Below are positions 1 to 8,682 of a DNA stretch of 41,328 nt, piece by piece; the stretch's first letter is position 1, and each line of letters opens with the position of its first letter. The stretch spans positions 1 to 41,328 of the forward strand of contig JAFDVU010000046.1 in the NCBI GenBank assembly GCA_018268835.1, read 5' to 3'. The position numbers and the translations under genes were made by a program. The notes beneath the pieces are model-generated. The model made no database searches and was not told the origin of the DNA. It saw nothing but the letters and a program-made list of their open reading frames with translations. The DNA is from Acidobacteriota bacterium. Its GTDB lineage: Bacteria > Acidobacteriota > Terriglobia > Bryobacterales > Bryobacteraceae.

Positions 1-16
1 GGGGGGCAATCGCACA

Positions 17-679
17 ATGAGACTTTTCAGTTCCTTAATTGCATTTGGGTTCGGTGTTGGAATCGGTGCGGCAAACCCCATTTTCGTCAACAACTTCTCC
101 TTTGAAACGCTCCCTGCGGCGGGCCTTACGACCACCTGTGTCGTAGCGACTGGCTGCAACTACTCTTACTCGACCCCAATTCCGGGATGGAACCTGATGA
201 ATGTGGGGCAGATCACCGGACAGCTTCAACCGGGCACCAATGCCGGCAATTTTGCGTACTTCAATTACGTGCCCGATGGAACGACGGTTGCCTACACGGA
301 CCAGGGAACGATCTACCAGACAGTGAGCGCGACCGTGCAAGCCGGGGAGACGTATACACTTCTGGTGGATGTCGGTCTCCGCAACGATGGGTTTCCAGGA
401 GCACCGGTTGTTGAACTGGTGATCGGCAACACGGTCGTCACGGCGACTGGTGCTGCACCCCCAACCGGGGGATGGTCGACGTACCGGGCGACCTACAAGG
501 CCACCGCAAGCGACGCCGGAAAGTCCATCACGATCCAGCTTTCCTCGGCCACTGCCCAGGGCGATTTCGACAACGTCCGTCTGTCAGACGCGCCGGAACC
601 GGCCACGAACGTGCTCGGAATCCTTGGGCTTGCCGGTCTGCTGCCGGTGCTGCGCGCCCGTCGGCGGAAGTCGGCGTAG
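17..679 (+). CDS. PEP-CTERM sorting-domain secreted protein
   Basis: A 220-residue exported protein. Residues 1-19 form a signal peptide (MRLF, then a hydrophobic run ending GAANP). The body opens with an N-F-S-F-E motif followed by an I-P-G-W segment, a pattern common in jelly-roll or galactose-binding-like extracellular domains (DUF642 and choice-of-anchor type). The tail has the three parts of a PEP-CTERM signal: Pro-Glu-Pro at 193-195, a hydrophobic helix, and a basic end rich in Arg. In this family the tail is recognised by an exosortase (EpsH/XrtA type) and the protein is delivered to the cell surface or the exopolysaccharide matrix. Cys42 and Cys47 could form a short disulfide loop. 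No exosortase lies in the window. The ligand is unknown. It ends 163 bp before acs and is probably transcribed on its own. Confidence 0.85.
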   Translation: MRLFSSLIAFGFGVGIGAANPIFVNNFSFETLPAAGLTTTCVVATGCNYSYSTPIPGWNLMNVGQITGQLQPGTNAGNFAYFNYVPDGTTVAYTDQGTIYQTVSATVQAGETYTLLVDVGLRNDGFPGAPVVELVIGNTVVTATGAAPPTGGWSTYRATYKATASDAGKSITIQLSSATAQGDFDNVRLSDAPEPATNVLGILGLAGLLPVLRARRRKSA

Positions 680-842
680 GGTCCCGACCTCGGATTTCGG
701 ATCTGTCCACACGCAAGCCCCACCCTTTTTCCGAGTGCTGACCGCGTAGCAGTGCGCCCGCGCCAAGAGTCTTGGCTCGCTCAAAAGGAGCGTCGCGCGG
801 TTTTCGGACGTGCCGCGAGCCAACTTTGTTAAGATCCACGTT

Positions 843-2774
843 ATGGCCGATCCTAACGTCTATCCACCCTCCTCCGAATTCGTTGCCCGGGCCAACGTCC
901 GGGGCATGGAGGAGTACCGCGCTCTCTACCAGCAGGCCGCGGAGGACCCCGAACAGTTCTGGGGAGACCTCGCCAAACGGGAGTTGTCGTGGTTCCGGGA
1001 ATGGACGCACGTTTTCGAATGGGATCCGCCCTTCGCCAAGTGGTTCCCCGGCGGCAAAATCAACGCCAGTTACAACTGCCTGGACCGCCACCTCGGTACG
1101 GCGCGCAAGAACAAGGTCGCGATCCTGTGGGAAGGCGAACCGGGTGACCAGCGGATGATCACCTACCAGGAGTTGCACCGGTTGGTGTGCCGCTTCGCCA
1201 ACGTTCTGAAATCGCGCGGACTGAAGGCGGGCGACCGCGCCATCGTGTATATGGGGATGGTTCCGGAGTTGCCTGTGGCGCTGCTGGCCTGCGCGCGGCT
1301 GGGCATCATCCACTCGGTGGTTTTCGGCGGCTTCTCGGCCGAAGCCCTGAAGGCCCGTATCCAGGACCTGGAGGCTCAGGTGGTGATCACGTGTGATGGG
1401 TCGTGGCGGCGCGGCAACGAGGTCCGGCTCAAGGACGCGGTGGACGAGTCGTTGACGGATTGCCCGACAGTGAAGGACGTGATTGTTTACCGCCGCACGG
1501 GCGGCGCCGTGGTCATGAAGGAAGGCCGCGACCACTGGTGGCACGAACTCGACCAGGACGCCGGAGAAGTCTGTCCCGCCGAAGAGTTGGATAGCGAACA
1601 CCCGCTCTACGTGCTGTACACCAGCGGTACGACGGGCAAACCCAAGGGCATCGTCCACACCACCGCCGGCTACCTGTTGCAGGCCATGATGACGGTCAAG
1701 TGGGTATTCGACCTCAAGGAAGAGGACACCTACTGGTGCACGGCCGATATCGGATGGGTCACCGGCCACAGTTACATCGTGTACGGACCGCTCGCCGCCG
1801 GGGCCACCAGCATGATGTACGAGGGCGCACCCGATTTTCCGCAACCCGACCGGTTCTGGCGCCTGGTGGCCAAGTACCGGGTCAACATTTTCTACACTTC
1901 GCCTACTGCGATCCGCGCCTTCATCAAGCAGGGCGACCAGTGGCCGAACGGGCACGACATGTCCAGCCTGCGTCTGCTGGGGAGCGTGGGGGAGCCGATC
2001 AATCCCGCGGCGTGGGAGTGGTATCACAAAGTGATCGGCAAGGAGCGCTGCCCGATTGTGGACACGTGGTGGCAAACCGAGACCGGCTCGATCATGATCA
2101 CATCCATGCCGGGCGCGGTGCCGGCCAAGCCGGGTTCGGCGTCGGTGCCGCTGCCGGGGGTGATCGCCGATATTGTGGACCTGCAGGGCAACCCGGTGGG
2201 GGACAACAGGGAAGGGTTCCTGATCATCCGCCGTCCGTGGCCGAGCATGGCGCGCACGCTGTGGCGCGAGCCGGACCGCTACCGCGCGCAATACTGGGAG
2301 CGGCTGCCCGGCGTGTACCTGGCCGGCGATGCCGCCCGGCGCGACGAAGACGGCTACTTCTGGATCCTGGGCCGCATTGACGACGTGATGAACGTCAGCG
2401 GACACCGGTTGAGCACGATGGAAGTGGAGAGCGCGCTGGTGCGCCACCCGGCCGTCGCCGAAGCCGCCGTAGTCGGCAAGCCGCACGAGATCACCGGACA
2501 GGCGGTGGCCTGCTTTGTCACGCTGAAGAAGGGCTATGCGAACCACCACGAACTGTCCGAGGAATTGCGCAAGTGGGTGGCGCACGAGATCGGCAGTTTC
2601 GCCAAGCCCGAGCAGATCCGCTTCACCGACGCCCTGCCCAAGACGCGGAGCGGCAAAATCATGCGCCGCCTGCTGAGGGAGATCGTGACCTCGGGATCGG
2701 TCGGCGGAGACGTGACCACACTGGAAGATCTGTCGGTGGTCACGCGGCTGGCCGCGCAGCACGACGAAGAATAA
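843..2774 (+). CDS. acs: Acetyl-coenzyme A synthetase (AMP-forming)
   Basis: This cytoplasmic enzyme activates acetate to acetyl-CoA through acetyl-AMP. The 643 residues match the usual Acs length of about 650. The P-loop-like signature [11 protein letters not shown] is at 259-269, the adenylate-binding WWQTETG motif lies near residue 412, and the C-terminal [11 protein letters not shown] motif carries Lys605, the residue that is acetylated by Pat-type enzymes and deacetylated by sirtuins in Acs family members. I chose ATG 843 because MADPNVYPP is a typical N-terminus; an in-frame ATG at 810 would add only 11 unconserved residues. It converges on the methyltransferase gene with a 19-bp gap. 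A propionyl-CoA synthetase is the main alternative, but the length and motifs favour Acs. Confidence 0.95.
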   Translation: MADPNVYPPSSEFVARANVRGMEEYRALYQQAAEDPEQFWGDLAKRELSWFREWTHVFEWDPPFAKWFPGGKINASYNCLDRHLGTARKNKVAILWEGEPGDQRMITYQELHRLVCRFANVLKSRGLKAGDRAIVYMGMVPELPVALLACARLGIIHSVVFGGFSAEALKARIQDLEAQVVITCDGSWRRGNEVRLKDAVDESLTDCPTVKDVIVYRRTGGAVVMKEGRDHWWHELDQDAGEVCPAEELDSEHPLYVLYTSGTTGKPKGIVHTTAGYLLQAMMTVKWVFDLKEEDTYWCTADIGWVTGHSYIVYGPLAAGATSMMYEGAPDFPQPDRFWRLVAKYRVNIFYTSPTAIRAFIKQGDQWPNGHDMSSLRLLGSVGEPINPAAWEWYHKVIGKERCPIVDTWWQTETGSIMITSMPGAVPAKPGSASVPLPGVIADIVDLQGNPVGDNREGFLIIRRPWPSMARTLWREPDRYRAQYWERLPGVYLAGDAARRDEDGYFWILGRIDDVMNVSGHRLSTMEVESALVRHPAVAEAAVVGKPHEITGQAVACFVTLKKGYANHHELSEELRKWVAHEIGSFAKPEQIRFTDALPKTRSGKIMRRLLREIVTSGSVGGDVTTLEDLSVVTRLAAQHDEE

Positions 2775-2793
2775 TCCGACGCGCAGCAACTTG

Positions 2794-3783
2794 TCAGCGG
2801 CGGACTTCCAGGAAGACGATGTTGGACTCAATTTCGACAAACGTCCGGCGGGACGAATACCCGCCCGGAGGAAGGGCATCCGCGATTTCCAGCATCTGCC
2901 GAGGCGTGCGGTATATCAGCCACCAGTCCATGAACGACTCCATGAAGCCGCGGTCGACAATGCCCGGCAGGAAATTCGCGACCCAGAGCTTCCCTCCGCG
3001 CTTCAACATGCCGGCGAGCGTGCACAGCAACCTGGCGGCGACCCGGTCGTTGAGGTAATCGAACAGCCCGGCTGCGTAGATGAAGTCGAAGCTTCCCAGG
3101 CGCGGACCGCGCGCAATCACCGTCTTGACCGACCCTTCCATTGCCTCGACGCCCAGCGGTCCCGCGTCGCGGCGCACAACCTCCAGGCTTTCCACGTCCT
3201 GATCGAGTGCCACGAAGCGGCCGAAGGCTCCCGCTTCCAGGGCGCAACTGTCGCGGGCTTCCCGCAAGTGACCGCAAGCCATGGAGAGAATCGCGGCGCG
3301 CGGCGCACGCGCGCAGACGGCGTCGATTTCGTTGGCCAGCAGCCATGCCCGGTTGCGCACCGCGCGCGGAGCGGGAGTGTTGGTGCTGAAGCCGAGGGCG
3401 GCCCGTCCGCGAGGCGGCGCAGTGGCAACCCAGGCACGGTTCGCGGGATGGTGATAGATGAAATCGAGCAACACGGCGTCGCCGGCATAACCGCGCGGCT
3501 TGGCGAACGCCCGCCGGATGAAGGGATCCTCATGCGCCAGGCACAACGCGGGGTGGGGGCGGACCCGCGTCGCGATGAAGTTCCGCCAATCGGCCTCGTC
3601 AGTGAATTCGTTGCGGGCGGCGCGCATGCCGTCACGCAGCAGGCGGATTCCCTCCATAGCGCCGTTCGCCTCGCTCGTCTCGAAGCTGACTCGAGCCTGT
3701 TTCAGTGTTTCACAAGGATCGGCGCACGGCCAGACTAGGGTCGGGGCGGCGCCTGGAACAATCATGGAAGCTGAGGAACTCAT
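2794..3783 (-). CDS. PhcB-like class I SAM-dependent methyltransferase
   Basis: A 329-residue cytoplasmic protein. The second half is a class I Rossmann methyltransferase: motif I around SMACGHLRE, then an acidic FVALDQDVESL strand that would bind the SAM ribose, then FDFIYAAGLFDYL and a LKRGGKLWVANF strand. The N-terminal half has the block EDPFIRRAFAKPRGYAGDAV, which I recognise from proteins annotated as '3-hydroxypalmitic acid methyl ester (EF) biosynthesis protein', the PhcB family that methylates a hydroxy fatty acid in Ralstonia quorum sensing. The family match is from recalled motifs; the substrate here is inferred. The start ATG 3783 gives MSSSASMIVPG, and the next in-frame Met is residue 7. 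The gene diverges from the PQQ enzyme across 120 bp. No PhcS/PhcR-like sensor pair is adjacent. Confidence 0.75.
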   Translation of the reverse strand: MSSSASMIVPGAAPTLVWPCADPCETLKQARVSFETSEANGAMEGIRLLRDGMRAARNEFTDEADWRNFIATRVRPHPALCLAHEDPFIRRAFAKPRGYAGDAVLLDFIYHHPANRAWVATAPPRGRAALGFSTNTPAPRAVRNRAWLLANEIDAVCARAPRAAILSMACGHLREARDSCALEAGAFGRFVALDQDVESLEVVRRDAGPLGVEAMEGSVKTVIARGPRLGSFDFIYAAGLFDYLNDRVAARLLCTLAGMLKRGGKLWVANFLPGIVDRGFMESFMDWWLIYRTPRQMLEIADALPPGGYSSRRTFVEIESNIVFLEVRR

Positions 3784-3851
3784 GTTCTCTCTAGCGGCAG
3801 CGCCCGCGGAAAGGGGACACCCGATCCGGAGCGGATTTCGCGGTCGGGGGT

Positions 3852-3879
3852 TTGCCAATACCCGCCTGCCGATGATATT
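3852..3879 (+). promoter_or_regulatory. Candidate sigma-70 promoter for the PQQ enzyme
   Basis: TTGCCA at 3852-3857 matches five of six -35 bases, and GATATT at 3874-3879 matches four of six -10 bases, with a 16-bp spacer. It ends 24 bp before the ATG at 3904, inside the divergent gap. Hexamer matching alone is weak evidence in a GC-rich genome. Confidence 0.35.
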
Positions 3880-3903
3880 GTTCCCCTCAGCACCAGCGTT
3901 CCC

Positions 3904-5676
3904 ATGACCGCACTCGCTCTGCTTCTCCTGTTTGCTGCGCCCCAACTGCCGGCGCAGCAGTCCTTCGCCGCGCGCTGCGCCGGGTGCCACGGGGAGGACG
4001 CGCGCGGCTCCGCCAAGGCGCCCGGACTGGCTGCGAATCCGCGGGTCGCGGCGCAGTCCGTCGAACAGTTGCGCGCCTACCTGGAGCGCGGCAACCCCGG
4101 CGCCGGCATGCCGTCGTTTTCCGACCTGCCAGCCGCCGACCTGCTTGCGCTCGCCCGCTACCTGCGCCGCATCAATAACGACACCATCCTCCCGCCCGTG
4201 AAAGCGGCGGAGCCCGATCGCAGGATCAACTGGGGCACGCCGCAACCCGGCGATTGGCGCACCTACAACGGCAGCGACTCGGCCAACCGCTACAGCGCGC
4301 TCAAACAGATCACCACCGCGAACGTCTCCGCGCTCAAGCTCAAGTGGGTCTTTCCGATCTCCTACTTCGGACTGGAAACCACACCGCTCGCAGCCGACGG
4401 CGTACTCTATGTCACCGGGCCGAACCAGGTCTTCGCGCTCGACGCCCTCACCGGCAATCCGCTGTGGCACTACTCGCGGCCGCCCAGCCCGGGGATGGTC
4501 GGGGATGCGCGGCTCGGTACCAACCGAGGGGTCGCGCTGTTGCGCGACAGGGTCTTCTTCGTCACCGACAACGCGCATCTGCTCGCGCTCGACCGTGCCA
4601 CGGGCAAACTGGTGTGGGAGACTCCGATGGCGCCGGACATGCCCGGCGAGCGGCAGCACTACGGCGGCACGGTGGCCCCGCTCATCGTGCACGACACGGT
4701 CATCGCGGGAGTCGCCGGCGCCGACGAGGGCATTCGCGGATTCGTCGCGGCGTTCCACGCCGAAACCGGGGCGCTCGTCTGGCGCCGCTGGACGGTGCCG
4801 CGCAAGGGCGAGCCCGGCATCGAAACCTGGCAGGGCGCCGAACCGCTGACCGGCGGCGGCTCCACCTGGATCACCGGATCCTATGACGCCGCGTCCGACA
4901 CGCTCTACTGGGCCACCGGCAATCCCTGGCCCGACGACAACGACCGCGACCGTCCCGGCGACAACCTCTACAGCAACTGCGTGCTCGCGCTCGATGCCAG
5001 AACCGGCGACCTCAGGTGGCACTACCAGTTCACTCCGCACGACGTGAAAGACCGCGACGCCACCGAACCCAATGTCCTGGTCGATACCACGTACAAAGGC
5101 AAACCCGCGAAGCTCCTGCTGCACGCCGACCGCAACGGCTTCTTCTATGTGCTCGACCGAACCACGGGAAAGGTGCTTCTGGCCAAGTCGTTCCTGCGCC
5201 GGGACGATTGGGCCAGTGGCATTGGGGCGGATGGCCGGCCCGTGGTGAAGGATCCTCGCGGCTGCCCCAGCGATGCCGCCAACTGGGAGTCCACCGCATA
5301 CTCGCCCGCGACGCGGCTCTACTATTTCCTCGCGCTCGAAGAGTGCACCGGGCAGCCCACGGGCTATCCGGATCAGACCGGGCAGCGCTTTCTGCGCGCG
5401 CTCAACATCGAAACCGGCGCGATCGTCTGGGAGGTGCCGCAGCCCGGGCCGGCGCGCGCGAAAACCTGGAGCGGCGTCCTGGCCACGGCCGGCGGCCTCC
5501 TCTTCTACGGGCAACCGAACGGAGGGTTCGCCGCCGTGGATCAGCGCGACGGGAAGACACTCTGGCGATTCCCCACCAACGTGCGGATGAAGGCCTCGCC
5601 CATGACTTTCACTTATCGCGGGAACCAGTACATCGCGGTGGCCGCCGGGCCCAACATCCTCTGCTTCGGGCTGTGA
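3904..5676 (+). CDS. Periplasmic cytochrome c-PQQ quinoprotein dehydrogenase (N-terminal heme domain)
   Basis: A 590-residue exported protein. A signal peptide (residues 1-18) leads into a short cytochrome c domain with the heme-binding CAGCH at 25-29 and a likely axial Met69 in GAGMPSF. From about residue 110 an eight-bladed PQQ beta-propeller follows, with several A-x-D-x-x-T-G-x-x-x-W repeats (for example ALDRATGKLVW). Counterparts of quinoprotein alcohol dehydrogenase motifs are visible: WITGSYD, ATGNPWPDDND, and TPHDVKDRD near the expected catalytic Asp. Two things are odd. The heme domain is N-terminal, whereas type II quinohemoprotein alcohol dehydrogenases carry it at the C-terminus. 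The vicinal Cys-Cys pair expected before NRGVAL is absent (DARLGTNRGVAL). The likely role is oxidation of an alcohol or sugar in the periplasm with electrons passed to the fused heme; the substrate is unknown. Confidence 0.85.
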   Translation: MTALALLLLFAAPQLPAQQSFAARCAGCHGEDARGSAKAPGLAANPRVAAQSVEQLRAYLERGNPGAGMPSFSDLPAADLLALARYLRRINNDTILPPVKAAEPDRRINWGTPQPGDWRTYNGSDSANRYSALKQITTANVSALKLKWVFPISYFGLETTPLAADGVLYVTGPNQVFALDALTGNPLWHYSRPPSPGMVGDARLGTNRGVALLRDRVFFVTDNAHLLALDRATGKLVWETPMAPDMPGERQHYGGTVAPLIVHDTVIAGVAGADEGIRGFVAAFHAETGALVWRRWTVPRKGEPGIETWQGAEPLTGGGSTWITGSYDAASDTLYWATGNPWPDDNDRDRPGDNLYSNCVLALDARTGDLRWHYQFTPHDVKDRDATEPNVLVDTTYKGKPAKLLLHADRNGFFYVLDRTTGKVLLAKSFLRRDDWASGIGADGRPVVKDPRGCPSDAANWESTAYSPATRLYYFLALEECTGQPTGYPDQTGQRFLRALNIETGAIVWEVPQPGPARAKTWSGVLATAGGLLFYGQPNGGFAAVDQRDGKTLWRFPTNVRMKASPMTFTYRGNQYIAVAAGPNILCFGL

Positions 5677-5848
5677 CGCGGCGATCCGGACGTAGTTTTC
5701 CACCAGCCAATCTCCGTGCGGCTGTTCCTCCATGAGCGGGAACACACGCTGCCCAACCGCACCAACTCTCCCGCGCACGAATGAGGCAATTGTCTATGGA
5801 AGAGTCCTCCACGGGGGGTCGAGCATCAATCGCATCGATTCAGGACCA

Positions 5849-5877
5849 TTGACTCTGAAAACAGCCGCTCCTATACT
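5849..5877 (+). promoter_or_regulatory. Near-consensus sigma-70 promoter of the M16 protease gene
   Basis: TTGACT at 5849-5854 and TATACT at 5872-5877, each five of six to consensus, are separated by an ideal 17 bp. Transcription would begin near 5884. That excludes the in-frame GTG at 5880 as a start and supports ATG 5901, leaving a 5' leader of about 17 nt that contains a weak AAAGG ribosome-binding site. Confidence 0.7.
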
Positions 5878-5900
5878 CTGTGCGAAAGGCAAAAACACAT

Positions 5901-8621
5901 ATGCGCAGAGCACTCGCTCTCGTGCTGTTTGCCGCCGCTCCGTTGTTATACGGACAGGTAGGCGCAGTCGATGTCCCCTACCAGAAGTTTGTACTCAAAA
6001 ACGGCCTGACTCTGCTGGTGCACGAAGACCACAAGGCGCCGATCGTCGCGGTCAACATCTGGTACCACGTGGGCTCAAAGAACGAACGCATCGGGAAGAC
6101 AGGGTTTGCGCACCTCTTTGAGCACCTCATGTTCGGCGGCAGCGAGAATCACCCGAGCCGCTATATTGAGGCCCTGGAGCCGATCGGAGCAACCGACCTG
6201 AACGGCACCACCAGTTCCGATCGCACCAACTACTTTCAAAACGTGCCCACCTCGGCCCTGGACTACACTCTCTGGCTCGAGTCCGATCGGATGGGCCATC
6301 TTCTAGGCGCCATCGACCAGAAGACGCTCGATCTTCAACGCGGCGTGGTCCAGAACGAGAAGCGTCAGGGCGAGAATCAGCCCTACGGCAAGACCTACGA
6401 ACTGATTGTGAAGAGCACCTACCCCTCCGGACACCCCTACTCCTGGACGGTGATCGGGTCCATGGAAGACCTCACCGCCGCGTCGATGAGCGATGTCCAG
6501 GAGTGGTTTAAGACCTATTACGGACCAACCAATGCAGTGCTGTCCATCGCCGGCGACATCGACGCGAACACCGCACGGCAGAAGGTCGAGAAGTACTTCG
6601 GCGACATTCCCGCCGGACCGCCTCTGGCCGCCCACCGCGTCTGGATTGCGAAGATGACCGGCACGCACCGCCAGGCGACCGAGGACCGCGTGCCGCAATC
6701 GCGCATCTACAAGGTCTGGAACGTTCCGCAGACCGGCTCGCCGGATGCCGACTACCTTGACCTGCTGGCGCGGGTGATGTCGCAGGGCAAGAGTTCGCGG
6801 CTCTACAAGCGCCTGGTCTACGATGACCGCATCGCCACCGACGTCAGCGCCTTCAACGCCGCGATGGAAATTGGCGGACAATTCCGCATCGTCGGCTCGG
6901 CCGTTCCCGGCGGCGATCTCGCGAAAGTCGAGAAGGCCATGGACGAGGAAGTGGCCCGCTTGCTCGAAGAAGGTCCGACGACCCTCGAACTGGAGCGCGT
7001 CAAAACCCAGCGCCTGTCCCAGATTCTGCGCGGTCTCGAACGCATCGGCGGATTCGGCGGCAAGTCCGACGTGCTGGCCACCAACCAGACCTACTTTGGC
7101 AACCCGGACGCCTACAAGGACAGCATTAAGCGGATCGAAGCGGCGACTCCCGAGGACCTGCGCGCGGCGGGCAAGCGCTGGCTTTCCGACGGCGTCTACA
7201 TCCTCGAGGTCCGCCCCTTCCCGAAGTACGAAGTCACCAGCAGCGTGCTGGACCGCTCGAAGCCGCCGGATCTGGGCGAATGGCCCCAACTGCGGCTCCC
7301 CAAGTTGCAGCGCGCCACGCTCAGCAACGGGATGAAACTGGTACTGGCCGAACGGCACGAGACTCCCATCGTGAATTGCTGGATGGCGTTCGACGCAGGA
7401 TACGGTGCGGACAGATTCGGTCTGCCCGGAACCGCACAGGCCACCGCGGCCCTGCTCACGGGCGGAACCAAGACCCGCACCGCGATGGAAATCGCCGATC
7501 AGCAGGGCTTGCTCGGCGCGCAAATCGGTGCGTCCTCCAGTCCGGACACCACCGTTGTGGTCGTGTCCGCGTTGAAGGCCAAACTGGATCCGACCCTGGC
7601 ATTGTACGCCGATATCATCCTGAACCCTGTATTCCCGCAGGAAGACTTTGCGCGCCAGCAGCAACTGCAACTCGCCGCCATCAAGCGTGAAAAGGTCACC
7701 GGCGTTTCCATGGGACTGCGCGTGCTGCCCGCCTTGTTGTATGGAAAGGATCATCCGTACGGCACTCCCCTGACCGGCTCCGGAACGGAAGAGTCCGTCT
7801 CCAAACTCAGCCGCGAGGACCTCGTGAAGTTCCACCAGACCTGGTTCCATCCCAACAACGCGACCCTGATCGTGGCCGGGGACACCACGCTCGCGGAGAT
7901 CACGCCGAAACTCGAGAAACTCTTCGATGGCTGGCGGGAGGCCGCGGTTCCGGCGAAGGACCTGCGGCATGTCGCGTATCCCTCGAAGCCGGTGGTCTAC
8001 ATTATGGACCGTCCCGGCGCCTTGCAGTCCGATATCCTGGTCGGCCAGGTCGCGCCGCCATTCAATCACCCGGATCAGATCACGCTGGAGACGCTCAACT
8101 CCATCCTCGGATCCGACTTCGGCGCGCGCATCAACATGAACCTCCGCGAGAACAAACATTGGTCCTACGGCGCGCGATCCGTCCTGCTCAACACTCGCGG
8201 GCAACAACCCTACCTTGCGTACGCGCCGGTGCAGTCCGACAAGACGAAGGATGCCATGGCCGAACTGAACAAGGAGTTCCAGGGCATCATCGGCGATCGC
8301 CCGCCGACTCCCGCCGAACTCACGCGCGCGCAGAACATGATGACCCTGAGACTACCCGGATCACGCGAGACGGTGGACTCGGTGGCCAATTCCATTCTCG
8401 ACATCGTGCAGTTCGGACTCCCGGACGACTACTATGAGGCCTACGCCCGCAAGGTCCGCGCGCTCAACCTCGATGCCGTGTCCGGAGTTGCCAAATCCAC
8501 GCTCCGACCCGGCAGCCTCGTGTGGGTCGTGATCGGAGACCGTAAGACGATCGAGGCGCCCGTTCGCGAACTCGCGCTCGGAGAAGTGAAATTCCTCGAT
8601 GCCGACGGCAATCCGATTTAG
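5901..8621 (+). CDS. Secreted M16 family zinc metalloprotease, two-domain
   Basis: A 906-residue exported protease of the pitrilysin/insulinase family. After a signal peptide (MRRALALVLFAAAPLLYGQ) come two tandem M16 units. The first carries the inverted zinc motif HLFEH at 71-75, with His71 and His75 as ligands and Glu74 as the base, and the distal ligand Glu153 in the N-E-K-R motif. The second, starting near residue 470, keeps the fold (GLPGTAQATAALLTGGT) but has lost the HxxEH motif, as is usual for the non-catalytic half of such pairs that closes over the peptide. The predicted location is the periplasm or outer surface, where it would degrade peptides. ATG 5901 is chosen over GTG 5880 because of the promoter just upstream. 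It is followed by galE in convergent orientation. Confidence 0.92.
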   Translation: MRRALALVLFAAAPLLYGQVGAVDVPYQKFVLKNGLTLLVHEDHKAPIVAVNIWYHVGSKNERIGKTGFAHLFEHLMFGGSENHPSRYIEALEPIGATDLNGTTSSDRTNYFQNVPTSALDYTLWLESDRMGHLLGAIDQKTLDLQRGVVQNEKRQGENQPYGKTYELIVKSTYPSGHPYSWTVIGSMEDLTAASMSDVQEWFKTYYGPTNAVLSIAGDIDANTARQKVEKYFGDIPAGPPLAAHRVWIAKMTGTHRQATEDRVPQSRIYKVWNVPQTGSPDADYLDLLARVMSQGKSSRLYKRLVYDDRIATDVSAFNAAMEIGGQFRIVGSAVPGGDLAKVEKAMDEEVARLLEEGPTTLELERVKTQRLSQILRGLERIGGFGGKSDVLATNQTYFGNPDAYKDSIKRIEAATPEDLRAAGKRWLSDGVYILEVRPFPKYEVTSSVLDRSKPPDLGEWPQLRLPKLQRATLSNGMKLVLAERHETPIVNCWMAFDAGYGADRFGLPGTAQATAALLTGGTKTRTAMEIADQQGLLGAQIGASSSPDTTVVVVSALKAKLDPTLALYADIILNPVFPQEDFARQQQLQLAAIKREKVTGVSMGLRVLPALLYGKDHPYGTPLTGSGTEESVSKLSREDLVKFHQTWFHPNNATLIVAGDTTLAEITPKLEKLFDGWREAAVPAKDLRHVAYPSKPVVYIMDRPGALQSDILVGQVAPPFNHPDQITLETLNSILGSDFGARINMNLRENKHWSYGARSVLLNTRGQQPYLAYAPVQSDKTKDAMAELNKEFQGIIGDRPPTPAELTRAQNMMTLRLPGSRETVDSVANSILDIVQFGLPDDYYEAYARKVRALNLDAVSGVAKSTLRPGSLVWVVIGDRKTIEAPVRELALGEVKFLDADGNPI

Positions 8622-8652
8622 ATAGCGCCGACGAACTTGTTGCCGGGATGGC

Positions 8653-8679
8653 GGCGCCGGTAACCTGGTTGCCGGCGCC
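8653..8679. terminator. Hairpin between convergent M16 protease and galE genes
   Basis: GGCGCCGG at 8653-8660 pairs perfectly with CCGGCGCC at 8672-8679 around an 11-nt loop, in the 61-bp gap between two convergent stop codons. There is no clear T-tract on either side, so termination is suggested by position rather than by a full intrinsic signature. Confidence 0.45.
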
Positions 8680-8682
8680 CGC

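Noticed and set aside
528..2879. 783-codon open frame antisense to acs
   Set aside because: It mirrors the acs frame, shows no domain, and has the Arg/His/Ala-rich composition of antisense frames in GC-rich genes.
3904..5778. Upstream extension of the methyltransferase frame to a 994-codon protein
   Set aside because: The extra part is antisense to the PQQ enzyme and has no conserved motif; the methyltransferase has a natural start at 3783.
5880..5900. GTG 5880 as start of the M16 protease
   Set aside because: It lies before the transcript start expected from the 5849-5877 promoter, and it would put seven charged residues before a normal signal peptide.
6303..8207. 634-codon frame antisense to the M16 protease
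   Set aside because: Shadow frame of a gene with intact zinc motif.
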